A DNA stretch of 64,000 nt from the NCBI RefSeq assembly GCF_001953885.1, contig NZ_MQUS01000034.1:1-64000 (forward strand), written 5' to 3'. This document shows, piece after piece, positions 16,191-24,644 of this stretch; within the stretch, counting starts at the first letter, position 1, and each line of letters begins with the position of its first letter. The stretch comes from Streptomyces sp. IMTB 2501. GTDB taxonomy: Bacteria; Actinomycetota; Actinomycetes; Streptomycetales; Streptomycetaceae. A program made the translations under genes and the position numbers. Under the pieces are notes generated by a model. The model worked only from the letters and a program-made list of their open reading frames with translations. It did not search any database and had not been told where the DNA came from.

Positions 16191-16328
16191 ATGCCCGCGA
16201 CCGCGGAGCTGATCGGGGCAATGCTCGCCCTGCTCGGCCTCGGAATCCTGACCCTGTGCAGCGTGCGCAGCATCACTCGGCGGCGCCCGCCCCCGGCGAT
16301 CGCCCCGTTCGCCGACGCGGACGGCTGA
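16191..16328 (+). CDS. Small single-span membrane protein, 45 aa
   Basis: ATG 16191 with GGAGG at 16182-16186. One helix (LIGAMLALLGLGILTLCSV) followed by a basic SITRRRP segment and a short acidic end. No family assigned. It is divergent from the APC permease and co-directional with the TrkA genes, so it could be a small partner of either, but nothing in the sequence proves that. Confidence 0.65.
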   Translation: MPATAELIGAMLALLGLGILTLCSVRSITRRRPPPAIAPFADADG

Positions 16329-16371
16329 CACCGCCCGATCGCATGATCGCGAACCGTGATCATGCCGAACC

Positions 16372-16401
16372 GGCGCAGGGGGGTGCCCACCCCCCTGCGC
16401 C
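16372..16401. repeat. 14-bp-arm perfect palindrome upstream of trkA
   Basis: The arms at 16372-16385 and 16388-16401 (left GGCGCAGGGGGGTG) are exact inverted repeats with a 2-nt centre. It lies 44 bp after the small membrane protein gene and about 70 bp before the first TrkA start. It could be a terminator, an operator or a small repetitive element. Confidence 0.65.
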
Positions 16402-16473
16402 CCTGTGTAGCTTTGGGCGTCGGTCTGAGACCCTGATGCTGAGCAGTAACTTTTGGACACCGGAAGGACGGTC

Positions 16474-17145
16474 GTGCACATCGTCATCATGGGCTGCGGA
16501 AGAGTGGGTTCCGCTCTTGCCCAGACCCTGGAGCAACAGGGCCACACGGTCGCCGTGATCGACCAGGACCCCACCGCCTTCCGCCGACTGGGCCCGGGAT
16601 TCGGCGGTCGCCGGGTCACCGGGGTCGGCTTCGACCAGGACACCCTGCGCGAGGCGGGCATCGAGGAGGCCGGCGCCTTCGCCGCCGTCTCCAGCGGTGA
16701 CAACTCCAACATCATCTCCGCCCGTGTGGCCCGCGAGATGTTCGGCGTGGAGAACGTCGCCGCCCGTATCTACGACCCGCGCCGCGCCGAGGTCTACCAG
16801 CGCCTGGGCATCCCCACCGTGGCCACGGTGCGCTGGACGGCCGACCAGATGCTGCGCCGGCTGCTGCCGTCGGGTGCCGAGCCGCTGTGGCGCGACCCCA
16901 CCGGCGGGGTGCAGCTCGCCGAGGTGCACGCCTCCCCCAAGTGGGTCGGCCACAAGATCAGCAAGCTGCAGGAGGAGACGGGCGTCCGCGTGGCCTTCCT
17001 GACCCGGCTGGGCGAGGCGATCCTGCCGACCTCACAGACGGTGCTGCAGGAGGGCGACCTCGTGCACGTGATGTTGCGGACGGACGACGTCGAGAAGGTC
17101 GAGGCGGCGTTCGCCCAGGGCCCGGAAGAGGAGAGCGGTCACTGA
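16474..17145 (+). CDS. TrkA-family potassium channel/transporter regulatory protein
   Basis: 223 aa from GTG 16474 (GGAAGGAC upstream). N-terminal Rossmann fold (IVIMGCGRVGSALAQTL, acidic IDQD after strand 2, SSGDNSNI) is followed by a TrkA-C (RCK_C) domain (AEVHASPKWVGHKISKL through EGDLVHVML). TrkA proteins bind NAD(H) or ATP and gate K+ uptake systems from the cytosol. The stop overlaps the next start by one base (TGATG). No Trk/Ktr membrane subunit is in the window. Confidence 0.92.
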   Translation: MHIVIMGCGRVGSALAQTLEQQGHTVAVIDQDPTAFRRLGPGFGGRRVTGVGFDQDTLREAGIEEAGAFAAVSSGDNSNIISARVAREMFGVENVAARIYDPRRAEVYQRLGIPTVATVRWTADQMLRRLLPSGAEPLWRDPTGGVQLAEVHASPKWVGHKISKLQEETGVRVAFLTRLGEAILPTSQTVLQEGDLVHVMLRTDDVEKVEAAFAQGPEEESGH

Positions 17146-17816
17146 TGAGGGTCGCCATTGCCGGAGCCGGCGCAGTCGGCCGCTCGATCGCGGCCGAGCT
17201 GCTGGAGAACGGCCACGAGGTCCTGCTCGTCGACAAGGCCCCGACCGCCATCTCGGTGGAGCGGGTGCCGCAGGCGGAGTGGCTGCTGGCCGACGCCTGC
17301 GAGATCACGTCCCTGGACGAGGCGGCGCTGCAGCGCTGCAACGTCGTCATCGCCGCGACCGGCGACGACAAGGTCAACCTGGTGGTCTCGCTGCTCGCCA
17401 AGACGGAGTACGGCGTCCCGCGCGTCGTCGCCCGTGTCAACAACCCCAAGAACGAGTGGCTGTTCAACGAGGCCTGGGGCGTGGACGTGGCGGTCTCCAC
17501 CCCGCGCCTGATGTCGGCCCTGGTCGAGGAGGCGGTCTCGGTCGGCGACCTGGTCCGTCTGCTCCGCTTCAGCCACGGTGACGCCAACCTCGTGGAGCTG
17601 ACCCTGCCCGAGGAGTCGGCACTGGCGGGCACCCAGGTCGGCGACGTCGAGTGGCCGGAGGACACCTCCCTGGTCACGATCATCCGCGGCACCCGTGTCC
17701 TGACCCCCTCCAAGGAGGACTCCCTGGAACCGGGCGACGAACTCCTCTTCGTGGCCGCGCAGGCCCGGGAGGAGCAGCTGGAGGAGCTGCTGTCGGTGCG
17801 GCGGGAAGAGTCCTGA
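17145..17816 (+). CDS. Second TrkA-family K+ regulatory protein
   Basis: 223 aa from ATG 17145, translationally coupled to the previous gene. Rossmann motif VAIAGAGAVGRSIAAEL, LLVDKAP, IAATGDDKVN, and a C-terminal TrkA-C domain (LVELTLPEESALAGTQVGD through EPGDELLFVA). The paired TrkA proteins probably form a heteromeric regulatory ring. Neighbouring kdpDE suggests a potassium-homeostasis neighbourhood. Confidence 0.92.
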   Translation: MRVAIAGAGAVGRSIAAELLENGHEVLLVDKAPTAISVERVPQAEWLLADACEITSLDEAALQRCNVVIAATGDDKVNLVVSLLAKTEYGVPRVVARVNNPKNEWLFNEAWGVDVAVSTPRLMSALVEEAVSVGDLVRLLRFSHGDANLVELTLPEESALAGTQVGDVEWPEDTSLVTIIRGTRVLTPSKEDSLEPGDELLFVAAQAREEQLEELLSVRREES

Positions 17817-17840
17817 CGCGGACGGAGAGCGGACGGAAAA

Positions 17841-17866
17841 GGGCGCCCTTGGCAACAGGGGCGCCC
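17841..17866 (+). terminator. Terminator between convergent trkA and DUF3159 genes
   Basis: GGGCGCCC at 17841-17848 pairs with the same self-complementary octamer at 17859-17866 across a 10-nt loop. It can act in both directions. Confidence 0.7.
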
Positions 17867-17888
17867 TCCGTCGTCGTACGACCGCTGT

Positions 17889-18656
17889 CTACGCGTCCCT
17901 GCGGTGGCGTCCGCCGGACACGTCACCGCCCTCGGCGGCCAGCGCGGCCTTGCGCTCCTGCTCGGCCTGCTCCGCCGCCTCCATCTCCGCGAACACGTCG
18001 ATCGGCGCGGGCGCCTTCGCCAGGAAGACCCAGGTGAGCCAGACGGCCAGCAGGAACGGCGGGATCTTCAGGGCGACCAGGACCCAGCCGAGCTTGGTGG
18101 TGTCGGACCACCAGTAGAGGGGGAAGAGGATCGCGCATTTGGCGAGCAGGATCAGGCCCCAGGCCCAACTCGCCTTCGCGTAGGCCTTCTTGCGGCCGGG
18201 GTTGCGGGTGCGCCAGGAGAGGTTCTCCTTGAAGACCGGGCCGAGGATGAGACCGATCAGCGGCACACCGGCAAGGGTCGTGACGATGTACGCCAGTGCC
18301 AGGCCCAGCGTGTAGAGCATGCCGGGGAGGTAGAAGTCCTTGGCGTTGCCGGTGAACATCGCGAACACCACACCGAAGGCCACCCCGAACACACCGCTGA
18401 AGGCGTGCTTGACGGTGTCCTTCATGGCGAGCCGGACCACGACCAGGACCAGAGACACGATGAGCGCGGCGATCGCCGACACGTGCAGGTTCTTGTTGAC
18501 CGTGAAGATCGCGACGAAGAGCAGGCCCGGCACGACCGTCTCGACCATGCCGCGGACCCCGCCGAACGCCTCGAACAGCGCGGCCTCGGTCACCGCCCGG
18601 GCGTCGTCGGTCGGCGCCTGACCGGCGTCTTCGGTCGGCTTGTCGAGGGACGTCAC
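17889..18656 (-). CDS. DUF3159 integral membrane protein
   Basis: 255 aa from GTG 18656, 3 bp after the upstream OB-fold gene's stop. The FEAFGGVRGMVETVVPGLLF opening and six or so helices match the actinobacterial DUF3159 family; the NPGRKKAYAKASWAWG block and the acidic cytosolic C-terminus are typical. Function unknown. Its close spacing with the OB-fold gene, conserved in Streptomyces as I recall, suggests a joint role. Confidence 0.85.
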   Translation of the reverse strand: MTSLDKPTEDAGQAPTDDARAVTEAALFEAFGGVRGMVETVVPGLLFVAIFTVNKNLHVSAIAALIVSLVLVVVRLAMKDTVKHAFSGVFGVAFGVVFAMFTGNAKDFYLPGMLYTLGLALAYIVTTLAGVPLIGLILGPVFKENLSWRTRNPGRKKAYAKASWAWGLILLAKCAILFPLYWWSDTTKLGWVLVALKIPPFLLAVWLTWVFLAKAPAPIDVFAEMEAAEQAEQERKAALAAEGGDVSGGRHRRDA

Positions 18657-18659
18657 CGG

Positions 18660-19058
18660 CTACTCCCGTCCGAGGGGTCGCAGTTCGTATTTCGGGTTGA
18701 ACAGCACGCGGCGGCCCCGGCTCATCGAGATCCGGCCCGATGCGATCAGCTTGCGCCCCGGTTCTATGCCCACGATGGAACGCCTGCCGAGCCACACCAC
18801 GTCCAGCGCGGCGGAGCCGTCGAACAGCTCGGCTTCCAGGGCGGGGACCCCGGCGCGCGGTCGCAAGGTAACCGTGCGCAAGGTACCAGTTACGGTGACG
18901 ATCTGCCGGTCGTGGCAGTCACCGATCTTGGTGCAGCCCGCTGTCTCGGCGTCCTCGCGCAGCTCCTCGGACTCCAGGTCCTCCTGCGACGAGGAGAGCC
19001 GGTCGAGCATGCGCCGGAACCGGCCGGCCGGCTTTTCGGAACGAGGAACAGCACTCAT
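18660..19058 (-). CDS. OB-fold nucleic-acid-binding domain protein
   Basis: 132 aa from ATG 19058. Residues about 50-130 form an OB-fold (VTVTGTLRTVTLRPRAG, LEAELFDGSAALDVVWLGRR, GRKLIASGRISMSRGRRVL), like the anticodon-binding/RecG-type family. The N-terminal 45 residues are helical and charged. Two cysteines (CTKIGDC) follow. It lies immediately upstream of the DUF3159 gene. Nucleic-acid binding is inferred from the fold only. Confidence 0.85.
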   Translation of the reverse strand: MSAVPRSEKPAGRFRRMLDRLSSSQEDLESEELREDAETAGCTKIGDCHDRQIVTVTGTLRTVTLRPRAGVPALEAELFDGSAALDVVWLGRRSIVGIEPGRKLIASGRISMSRGRRVLFNPKYELRPLGRE

Positions 19059-19115
19059 ACCTGAAGCGTACCGGGGCGCACCGACGGCACCGTAGCCCAG
19101 CTCACTTCCGGGCCC

Positions 19116-19802
19116 TCACTTCTCGAACCGATACCCCATCCCCGGCTCGGTGATGAAGTGCTTCGGGTGCGACGGATCCGTCTCCAGCTTGCGGCGCAGC
19201 TGGGCCATGTACACGCGCAGGTAGTTGGTCTCGGTGCCGTACGACGGCCCCCACACCTCCTGCAGCAGCTGCTTCTGGCTGACCAGCCGGCCGGTGTTGC
19301 GGACCAGCACCTCCAGCAGATGCCACTCGGTCGGGGTGAGCCGGACGTCCTTGCCGGCGCGGTTGACCTTCTTGGCGGCCAGGTCGACGGTGAAGCCCTC
19401 GGTCTCGACGGTCGTCAGGTCGTCGTCGCCGGGCCCGACCGGCTCGGCCCGGCGCACGGCGGCCCGCAGCCGGGCCAGCAGCTCGTCCATGCCGAAGGGC
19501 TTGGTGACGTAGTCGTCGGCTCCCGCGTCGAGCGCCTCGACCTTCTCGTCGGAGGAGTGCCGGGCGGACAGCACCAGGATGGGCACGCGGGTCCAGCCGC
19601 GCAGCCCCCTGATCACCTCGACGCCGTCCATGTCGGGCAGACCCAGGTCGAGCACGACCACGTCGGGGTGGCGGGAGGCGGCGAGTTCGAGGGCGGTCCT
19701 GCCGTCGGCGGCCGCGTCGACCTCGTACTTGCGCGCCTTGAGGTTGATCACGAGGGCGCGCACGATCTGCGGCTCGTCGTCGACCACGAGGACCCGGTTC
19801 AT
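19116..19802 (-). CDS. kdpE: KdpE-like response regulator
   Basis: 228 aa; its ATG overlaps the kdpD stop by 4 nt. Receiver domain with DDE at 8-10, phosphoacceptor Asp52 in VVVLDLGLPD and Lys in YVTKPFG; winged-helix domain ending HFITEPGMGYRFEK. KdpE activates high-affinity K+ uptake (kdpFABC) in other bacteria. Those transport genes are not adjacent here, so the target lies elsewhere or differs. Confidence 0.9.
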   Translation of the reverse strand: MNRVLVVDDEPQIVRALVINLKARKYEVDAAADGRTALELAASRHPDVVVLDLGLPDMDGVEVIRGLRGWTRVPILVLSARHSSDEKVEALDAGADDYVTKPFGMDELLARLRAAVRRAEPVGPGDDDLTTVETEGFTVDLAAKKVNRAGKDVRLTPTEWHLLEVLVRNTGRLVSQKQLLQEVWGPSYGTETNYLRVYMAQLRRKLETDPSHPKHFITEPGMGYRFEK

Positions 19803-22381
19803 AGGGTCTGCCTTTCTGGTTCTGCGATGTCCGTCCCGACGGGAGGCTCTGCGGTGTCCTCGTCCGCGGGGAGGGACTGGGGACGTGTGCCTGCCTCGCG
19901 CAGGCTGAGGACCATGGTGAGTCCGCCACCCGGTGTGTCCTCGGCGTTGAGAGTGCCGCCCATGGCCTCGGCGAAGCCCCGGGCGACCGCGAGTCCGAGC
20001 CCGACCCCCGCGCCGCGCGGAGCGTCACCGTACCGCTGGAAGGGCTCGAATATCCGGTCCTTGCCCTCGTCGGGCACGCCCGGGCCGCGGTCCACCACGC
20101 GCACCTCGACCCGGTCGGCTATGGCGCTGGCGGAGACCAGCACGAGCCGCCCGCGCGGGCTGTACTTGACGGCGTTCTCCACCAGGTTGGCCACGGACCG
20201 CTCCAGCAGCCCGGGGTCGACCTCGACCATCGGCAGCGTCTCGGGGATGTCCAGCTCGACGCTGTCCTCGGGTACGCCGCCCAGGGCCATCGGGACCACC
20301 TCGTCCACGTCGATCTCGCGGATCAGCGGGGTGACCGTGCCGGTCTGCAGCCGGGACATGTCCAGCAGGTTGCCGACGAGGTGGTCGAGCCGGTCGGCGC
20401 CCTCCTCGATGCCCTCCAGCAGCTCCGCCTGGTCCTCCTCGGACCAGGCCACGTCGCCGGAGCGCAGCGAGGAGACGGCGGCCTTGATGCCGGCCAGCGG
20501 GGTGCGCAGATCGTGGCTGACGGCGGCCAGCAGCGCGGTGCGGATGCGGTTGCCCTCGGCGAGCGCACGGGCCTGGTCGGCCTCCTCCTGCAGACGCCGG
20601 CGGTCCAGGGCGACGGCGGCCTGCGCGGCGAAGGCGGCGAGCACCCGGCGGTCCTCGGCGGGCAGCACCCGGCCGGTGAGCGCGAGCGCCATGTGATCGC
20701 CGACGGGCATGTCGACGTCGGCGTCCTCGGGCCGCTCCAGCGAGCGCCCGAATCCGGCGCGCCCGGCGCAGGTCCACGGCTCGACGTCGCCCGCCCGCTC
20801 CAGGAGCGCGGCCGACTCCATCGCGAAGGTCTCCCGGACCCGCTCCAGCAGCTCCTCCAGGCTGGTCTCGCCGCGCAGCACGTTCCCGGCGAGGAAGGAG
20901 AGGATCTCGGACTCGGCCCGCAGCCGGGCGGCCTGGTGGGTGCGCCGGGCCGCGAGGTCCACGACGGAGGCCACGGACACGGCGACGCACAGGAAGATCG
21001 CGATGGCCACGATGTTCTTCGGGTCGGCGATCGTCCATTTGTGCAGCGGCGGTGTGTAGTAGTAGTTCAGCAGCAGCGAGCCGAAGGCCACCGAGGCCAG
21101 AGCGGGCAGCAGGCCGCCGACCAGGGCCGCCGCGACCGTGACGGCCAGGAACAGCAGCATGTCGTTGGCGAGGCCGACGTCGACGGCGTTCAGCAGCACC
21201 GCCAGCGCGACCGGGCCGCCCAGCCCGACCAGCCAGCCCGAGACGATCCGGGCCCGGCCGAGCCGGGCGCCCCGGGCCACGGGCAGTCCGCGCCCCTTGG
21301 CGGCCTCCTCGTGGGTGACGATGTGGACGTCGAGGTCGGGGCCGGACTCGCGGGCGACCGTGGCGCCGACGCCGGGCCCGAGGATGTACTGCCAGGCCTT
21401 GCGGCGCGAGGAGCCCAGCACGATCTGCGTGGCGTTCACGCCCCGTGCGAAGTCCAGCAGGGCGGCCGGTATGTCGTCGCCGACGACATGGTGGAAGGTG
21501 CCGCCGAGGTCCTCCACGAGGGTCCGCTGGACGGCCAGCTCCTTCGGGGAGGCCGAGGTCAAACCGTCGCTGCGGGCTATGTACACGGCGAGCACCTCGC
21601 CGCCGGCGCCCTTCTCGGCGAGCCGGGCGGCACGCCGGATCAGGGTGCGGCCCTCGGGGCCGCCGGTCAGGCCGACCACGATCCGCTCCCGCGAACCCCA
21701 GATCTTGGAGACCCGGTGTTCGCTGCGATAGGCGTTCAGGTACTCGTCGACCCGGTCGGCCACCCACAGCAGGGCCAGCTCGCGCAGGGCGGTCAGGTTG
21801 CCGGGGCGGAAGTAGTTGGACAGGGCCGCGTCGACCTTGTCCGGCTGGTAGATGTTGCCGTGCGCCATCCGGCGGCGCAGCGCCTCGGGCGACATGTCGA
21901 CCAGCTCGATCTGGTCGGCCCGCCGTACGACCTCGTCCGGGACGGTCTCCTGCTGCCGTACCCCGGTGATCGACTCCACGACATCGCCGAGTGACTCAAG
22001 GTGCTGGATGTTGACGGTGGAGATCACATCGATGCCCGCCGCGAGCAGTTCCTCGACGTCCTGCCAGCGCTTGGCGTTGCGGGAGCCGGGGACGTTGGTG
22101 TGGGCGAGTTCGTCCACCAGGGCGACAGCAGGGGCCCTGCGCAGTACGGCGTCCACGTCCATCTCGGTGAAGACGGCCTGCCGGTACTCCAGCTGTTTGC
22201 GCGGCACCTGCTCCAGGCCGTGCAGCATCACTTCGGTGCGCGGCCGGTCGTAGTGCTCGACGAAGCCCACGACACAGTCGGTGCCCCGCTCCTCGCGGCG
22301 ATGTGCCTCGGCGAGCATGGCGTAGGTCTTACCGACGCCCGGTGCCGCACCGAGGTAGATCCGAAGCTTGCCGCGTGCCAT
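19799..22381 (-). CDS. kdpD: KdpD sensor histidine kinase
   Basis: 860 aa from ATG 22381 (GGGAAGA upstream); the frame opens further upstream only into an ABC-gene relic. Order: N-terminal KdpD domain with the P-loop GAAPGVGKTYAML, a universal-stress domain from GLTGGPEGRTLIRRA, four closely spaced helices (VALAVLLNAVDVGLAN to AIAIFLCVAVSVASVVDLA), a GAF-like region, H-box HDLRTPLAGIKAAVSS, N-box NLVENAVKYS and glycine boxes DRGPGVPD and GVGLGLAV. It senses K+ limitation or turgor in the family. Coupled to kdpE by a 4-nt overlap. Confidence 0.93.
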   Translation of the reverse strand: MARGKLRIYLGAAPGVGKTYAMLAEAHRREERGTDCVVGFVEHYDRPRTEVMLHGLEQVPRKQLEYRQAVFTEMDVDAVLRRAPAVALVDELAHTNVPGSRNAKRWQDVEELLAAGIDVISTVNIQHLESLGDVVESITGVRQQETVPDEVVRRADQIELVDMSPEALRRRMAHGNIYQPDKVDAALSNYFRPGNLTALRELALLWVADRVDEYLNAYRSEHRVSKIWGSRERIVVGLTGGPEGRTLIRRAARLAEKGAGGEVLAVYIARSDGLTSASPKELAVQRTLVEDLGGTFHHVVGDDIPAALLDFARGVNATQIVLGSSRRKAWQYILGPGVGATVARESGPDLDVHIVTHEEAAKGRGLPVARGARLGRARIVSGWLVGLGGPVALAVLLNAVDVGLANDMLLFLAVTVAAALVGGLLPALASVAFGSLLLNYYYTPPLHKWTIADPKNIVAIAIFLCVAVSVASVVDLAARRTHQAARLRAESEILSFLAGNVLRGETSLEELLERVRETFAMESAALLERAGDVEPWTCAGRAGFGRSLERPEDADVDMPVGDHMALALTGRVLPAEDRRVLAAFAAQAAVALDRRRLQEEADQARALAEGNRIRTALLAAVSHDLRTPLAGIKAAVSSLRSGDVAWSEEDQAELLEGIEEGADRLDHLVGNLLDMSRLQTGTVTPLIREIDVDEVVPMALGGVPEDSVELDIPETLPMVEVDPGLLERSVANLVENAVKYSPRGRLVLVSASAIADRVEVRVVDRGPGVPDEGKDRIFEPFQRYGDAPRGAGVGLGLAVARGFAEAMGGTLNAEDTPGGGLTMVLSLREAGTRPQSLPADEDTAEPPVGTDIAEPERQTL

Positions 22382-22529
22382 GGCCCCATTGTCTTCCCGT
22401 AACTGCTGCGTACGCAGCGTCGACCTTACGGCCAACAATTGCGGCAATAGGGACAGGGGGGTGGGCAGCGGGCAACTTTGACGCAACTCTGATGAGCCGT
22501 ACGGACCGGTGGATGCCCCTGTGCCGGTC

Positions 22530-23145
22530 CCGCCGGTTCGGTGCTCGACGATCTCGGCGTCCCGGAGTTCCAGCACCCGGTCGGCCGGATCCAGCAGGGT
22601 CGCGTCATGCGTGGCGACCAGGGCGGACGGCGGTCCGCGGCAGCTCTGACGGCGTGCCCGGTCTCGGCGTCGAGCCGACGGTCGGTTCGTCGGCGACGAT
22701 CAGGGCCGGTTGGTCGGCGAGGGCACGGGCGATGGCGACCCTCCCCCAGTGCCTCCAGGGCCTCGGGACACCCCCAGCTGCTGGCCGCCGGACAGCTCAC
22801 CGGGCCCTAGCCCCGCGTGACCGGCGGCCCGACCAGGGCGAGCAGTAGCTCGACGCGTTCCTCGCACGCACGCGGGTCGGCACGGCGCAGCCGCAGCGGT
22901 AGGCCGACGTTCTCGGCCGCGGTGAGGATCGGAATGAGCCCGAAGGACTGGAAGACGAACCCGGTCCGGTCCCGCCGCAGCCCCAACAGCTCGCTCTCGC
23001 CCATGTCCCCCCGGCAGCCGCCGTCCACCTCCACCCGCCCCGGGTCGGGCGTGTCGAGCCCACCGACGATGTCCGGCAGCGTGGTCTTACCGGACCCGGA
23101 CCGCCCCTTGAGCGCGGCGAGTTCGCCCCGCCGCGCATGACTCAC
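22530..23145 (-). pseudogene. ABC transporter ATP-binding protein (MacB/LolD type), decayed
   Basis: Reverse-strand frames in turn show the Walker A GRSGSGKTT, FVFQSFGLIPILTAAENV, the signature GPGELSGGQQ, then VAIARALADQPALIVADEPT, LDAETG, and VLELRDAEIV. At least three frame changes separate these blocks: near 22830, the 35-bp insertion at 22742-22776, and after DEPT. The N-terminal strand is also missing. No cognate permease lies beside it. Confidence 0.85.
22742..22776. mobile_element. 35-bp GC-rich palindromic insertion in the ABC relic
   Basis: Removing exactly these 35 bases restores the reading frame ...SGGQQ-RVAIARAL of the ABC signature region. The ends are partly complementary (TCCCCCAG... 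and ...CACCCCCA), like the short GC-rich repeated elements scattered in Streptomyces genomes. No transposase is encoded, so it would be non-autonomous. Confidence 0.6.
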
Positions 23146-23279
23146 AGCGCCTCCCCCGTGGACCGGGCGCCAGCACCACGGAGCAGCCCGATATGGGGCT
23201 ACCGCCGCGTGGGGGCGGGCAACCGCAACAGACCTGTACTCGGCAATGAGGCGCCCCCACCCACGGCGCGCCCCGCAAG

Positions 23280-23312
23280 AACGGGCCGTACCCCTCAAAG
23301 GCACGGCCCGTT
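23280..23312 (-). terminator. Terminator downstream of the DUF3710 gene
   Basis: AACGGGCCGT at 23280-23289 pairs with ACGGCCCGTT at 23303-23312; 10-bp perfect stem, 13-nt loop, 17 bp beyond the stop codon. Confidence 0.7.
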
Positions 23313-23329
23313 TCCAGTTGCTGAAGCCG

Positions 23330-24097
23330 TCAGCGGACTTCCGTGATCTCCGGTCCGCGCTGCAACTGCCCCATACCGCCGGAGAAGCGCGAGCCCTCCT
23401 CCTGCTGGATGCCCTCGGGGACCATCTGCGCGTCGTTGGGGAGCTTGAGGACGATGGGGTCGCGGGGCGCCATCGGGCCCTCGCCGCGGACCACGACCGT
23501 GTCCCGGAAGATCTGCTCCAGCAGACCCGCGGCCTGCGGCTGCACGGCACCCTGGCCGGAGATCACACCGCGCAGGAACCAGCGCGGGCCGTCCACACCG
23601 ACGAACCGCACGACCTGGAAGCCGCCGGTGCCGTCGGGCAGCTGCACCGGCACCTGGGCGCGCAGCTCCCAGCCGAGCGGGCCCTCGACCTCGTCGACGA
23701 TGCCACCCTGCTGGGTGATGCCGCTCCCGATCTCCTCGCGGACCTCACCCCAGATACCTTCGCGCTTGGGCGCGGCGAACGCCTGGAGCTGAATGGCGCT
23801 GTCGCGCAGCACGACGGTCGCGGCGACGATCGCGTCACCGGCGACCTCGACCCGCAGCTCCATCCCCTCCACGCCCGGGACGAACATCCCGCCGAGGTCC
23901 ACGCGGCCCTCGGCCGCATCACGCACCTCTTCGCTGTCCCAGGGCCCGTCGGGCCGGGGCCCGGGCTCCAGCCGGACACGCTCGCGCTCGGCCTCTTCCA
24001 ATTCCTCGTCCGCCTCGGTGTCGACGCTGTCGACGACCTGCTCGGCCTCGCCGGCCGCGTCCTCGGCGGCACCCTTCTTGTTGCGACGTCCGAACAC
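23330..24097 (-). CDS. DUF3710 domain protein
   Basis: 255 aa from GTG 24097 (GGGAAGGA upstream). A basic N-terminus (VFGRRNKKG) and a long acidic stretch (residues about 14-60) precede the DUF3710 core: GMFVPGVEGMELRVEV, IQLQAFAAPKREGIWGEVR, GPRWFLRGVISGQGA. This family is conserved beside dut in actinobacteria and has no settled function. It follows dut by 1 bp and is probably in the same transcript. Confidence 0.88.
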   Translation of the reverse strand: MFGRRNKKGAAEDAAGEAEQVVDSVDTEADEELEEAERERVRLEPGPRPDGPWDSEEVRDAAEGRVDLGGMFVPGVEGMELRVEVAGDAIVAATVVLRDSAIQLQAFAAPKREGIWGEVREEIGSGITQQGGIVDEVEGPLGWELRAQVPVQLPDGTGGFQVVRFVGVDGPRWFLRGVISGQGAVQPQAAGLLEQIFRDTVVVRGEGPMAPRDPIVLKLPNDAQMVPEGIQQEEGSRFSGGMGQLQRGPEITEVR

Positions 24098-24098
24098 G

Positions 24099-24644
24099 TC
24101 ACTGTCCTTCCCGGTCGGATACAACCGAAGCGTATCGATTCCCACCCGTCGGACCGCCCATGGCGGCCTGACCGCTTGTGCCGCTCCCGCCGCCCACCGC
24201 GGCATGGCCACCGGTGGACCCGAAGCCCCCCGCGGCCCGCGCCGAGCCGGGAAGTTCCGCCACCTCCTGGAAGCGGACCCTCTCGACCTGCTGGACGACC
24301 AGTTGGGCAATCCGGTCGAAGCGCTCGAAGCGCACGCTGTCGTGCGGGTCGAGATTCACCACGATCACCTTGATCTCCCCACGGTACCCGGCATCAACCG
24401 TCCCCGGGGCATTCACGAGGGCGACACCGCAGCGTGCGGCGAGGCCGGAACGTGGATGCACGAAGGCCGCGTACCCCTCGGGCAGGGCGATCGACACCCC
24501 CGTCGGCAGTACGGCCCGCTCGCCGGGCTTCAGCTGGCACGGCTCGGTGGTGCGCAGATCGGCTCCGGCGTCCCCGGGGTGCTCGTACGCCGGAAGCGGT
24601 ACGTCCGGGTCGACTCGGCGGATGAGTACGTCGAGAGGGCTCAC
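24099..24644 (-). CDS. dut: dUTP diphosphatase
   Basis: 181 aa from GTG 24644, overlapping the thioesterase stop by 4 nt (GTGA). The five trimeric dUTPase motifs are in order: GDAGADLRT, HPRSGLAARCG, NAPGTVDAGYRGEI, RFDRIAQLVVQ and ARAAGGFGSTGG. It hydrolyses dUTP to dUMP, limiting uracil in DNA and supplying thymidylate synthesis. The C-terminal extension after motif 5 (about 30 residues, Gly/Ser-rich) is longer than in most homologues. Confidence 0.95.
   Translation of the reverse strand: MSPLDVLIRRVDPDVPLPAYEHPGDAGADLRTTEPCQLKPGERAVLPTGVSIALPEGYAAFVHPRSGLAARCGVALVNAPGTVDAGYRGEIKVIVVNLDPHDSVRFERFDRIAQLVVQQVERVRFQEVAELPGSARAAGGFGSTGGHAAVGGGSGTSGQAAMGGPTGGNRYASVVSDREGQ

Noticed and set aside
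22382..22576. 65-residue N-terminal extension of KdpD
   Set aside because: The extension is the C-terminus of the decayed ABC gene; KdpD homologues begin near MARGKLRIYLG, and ATG 22381 has a ribosome-binding site.
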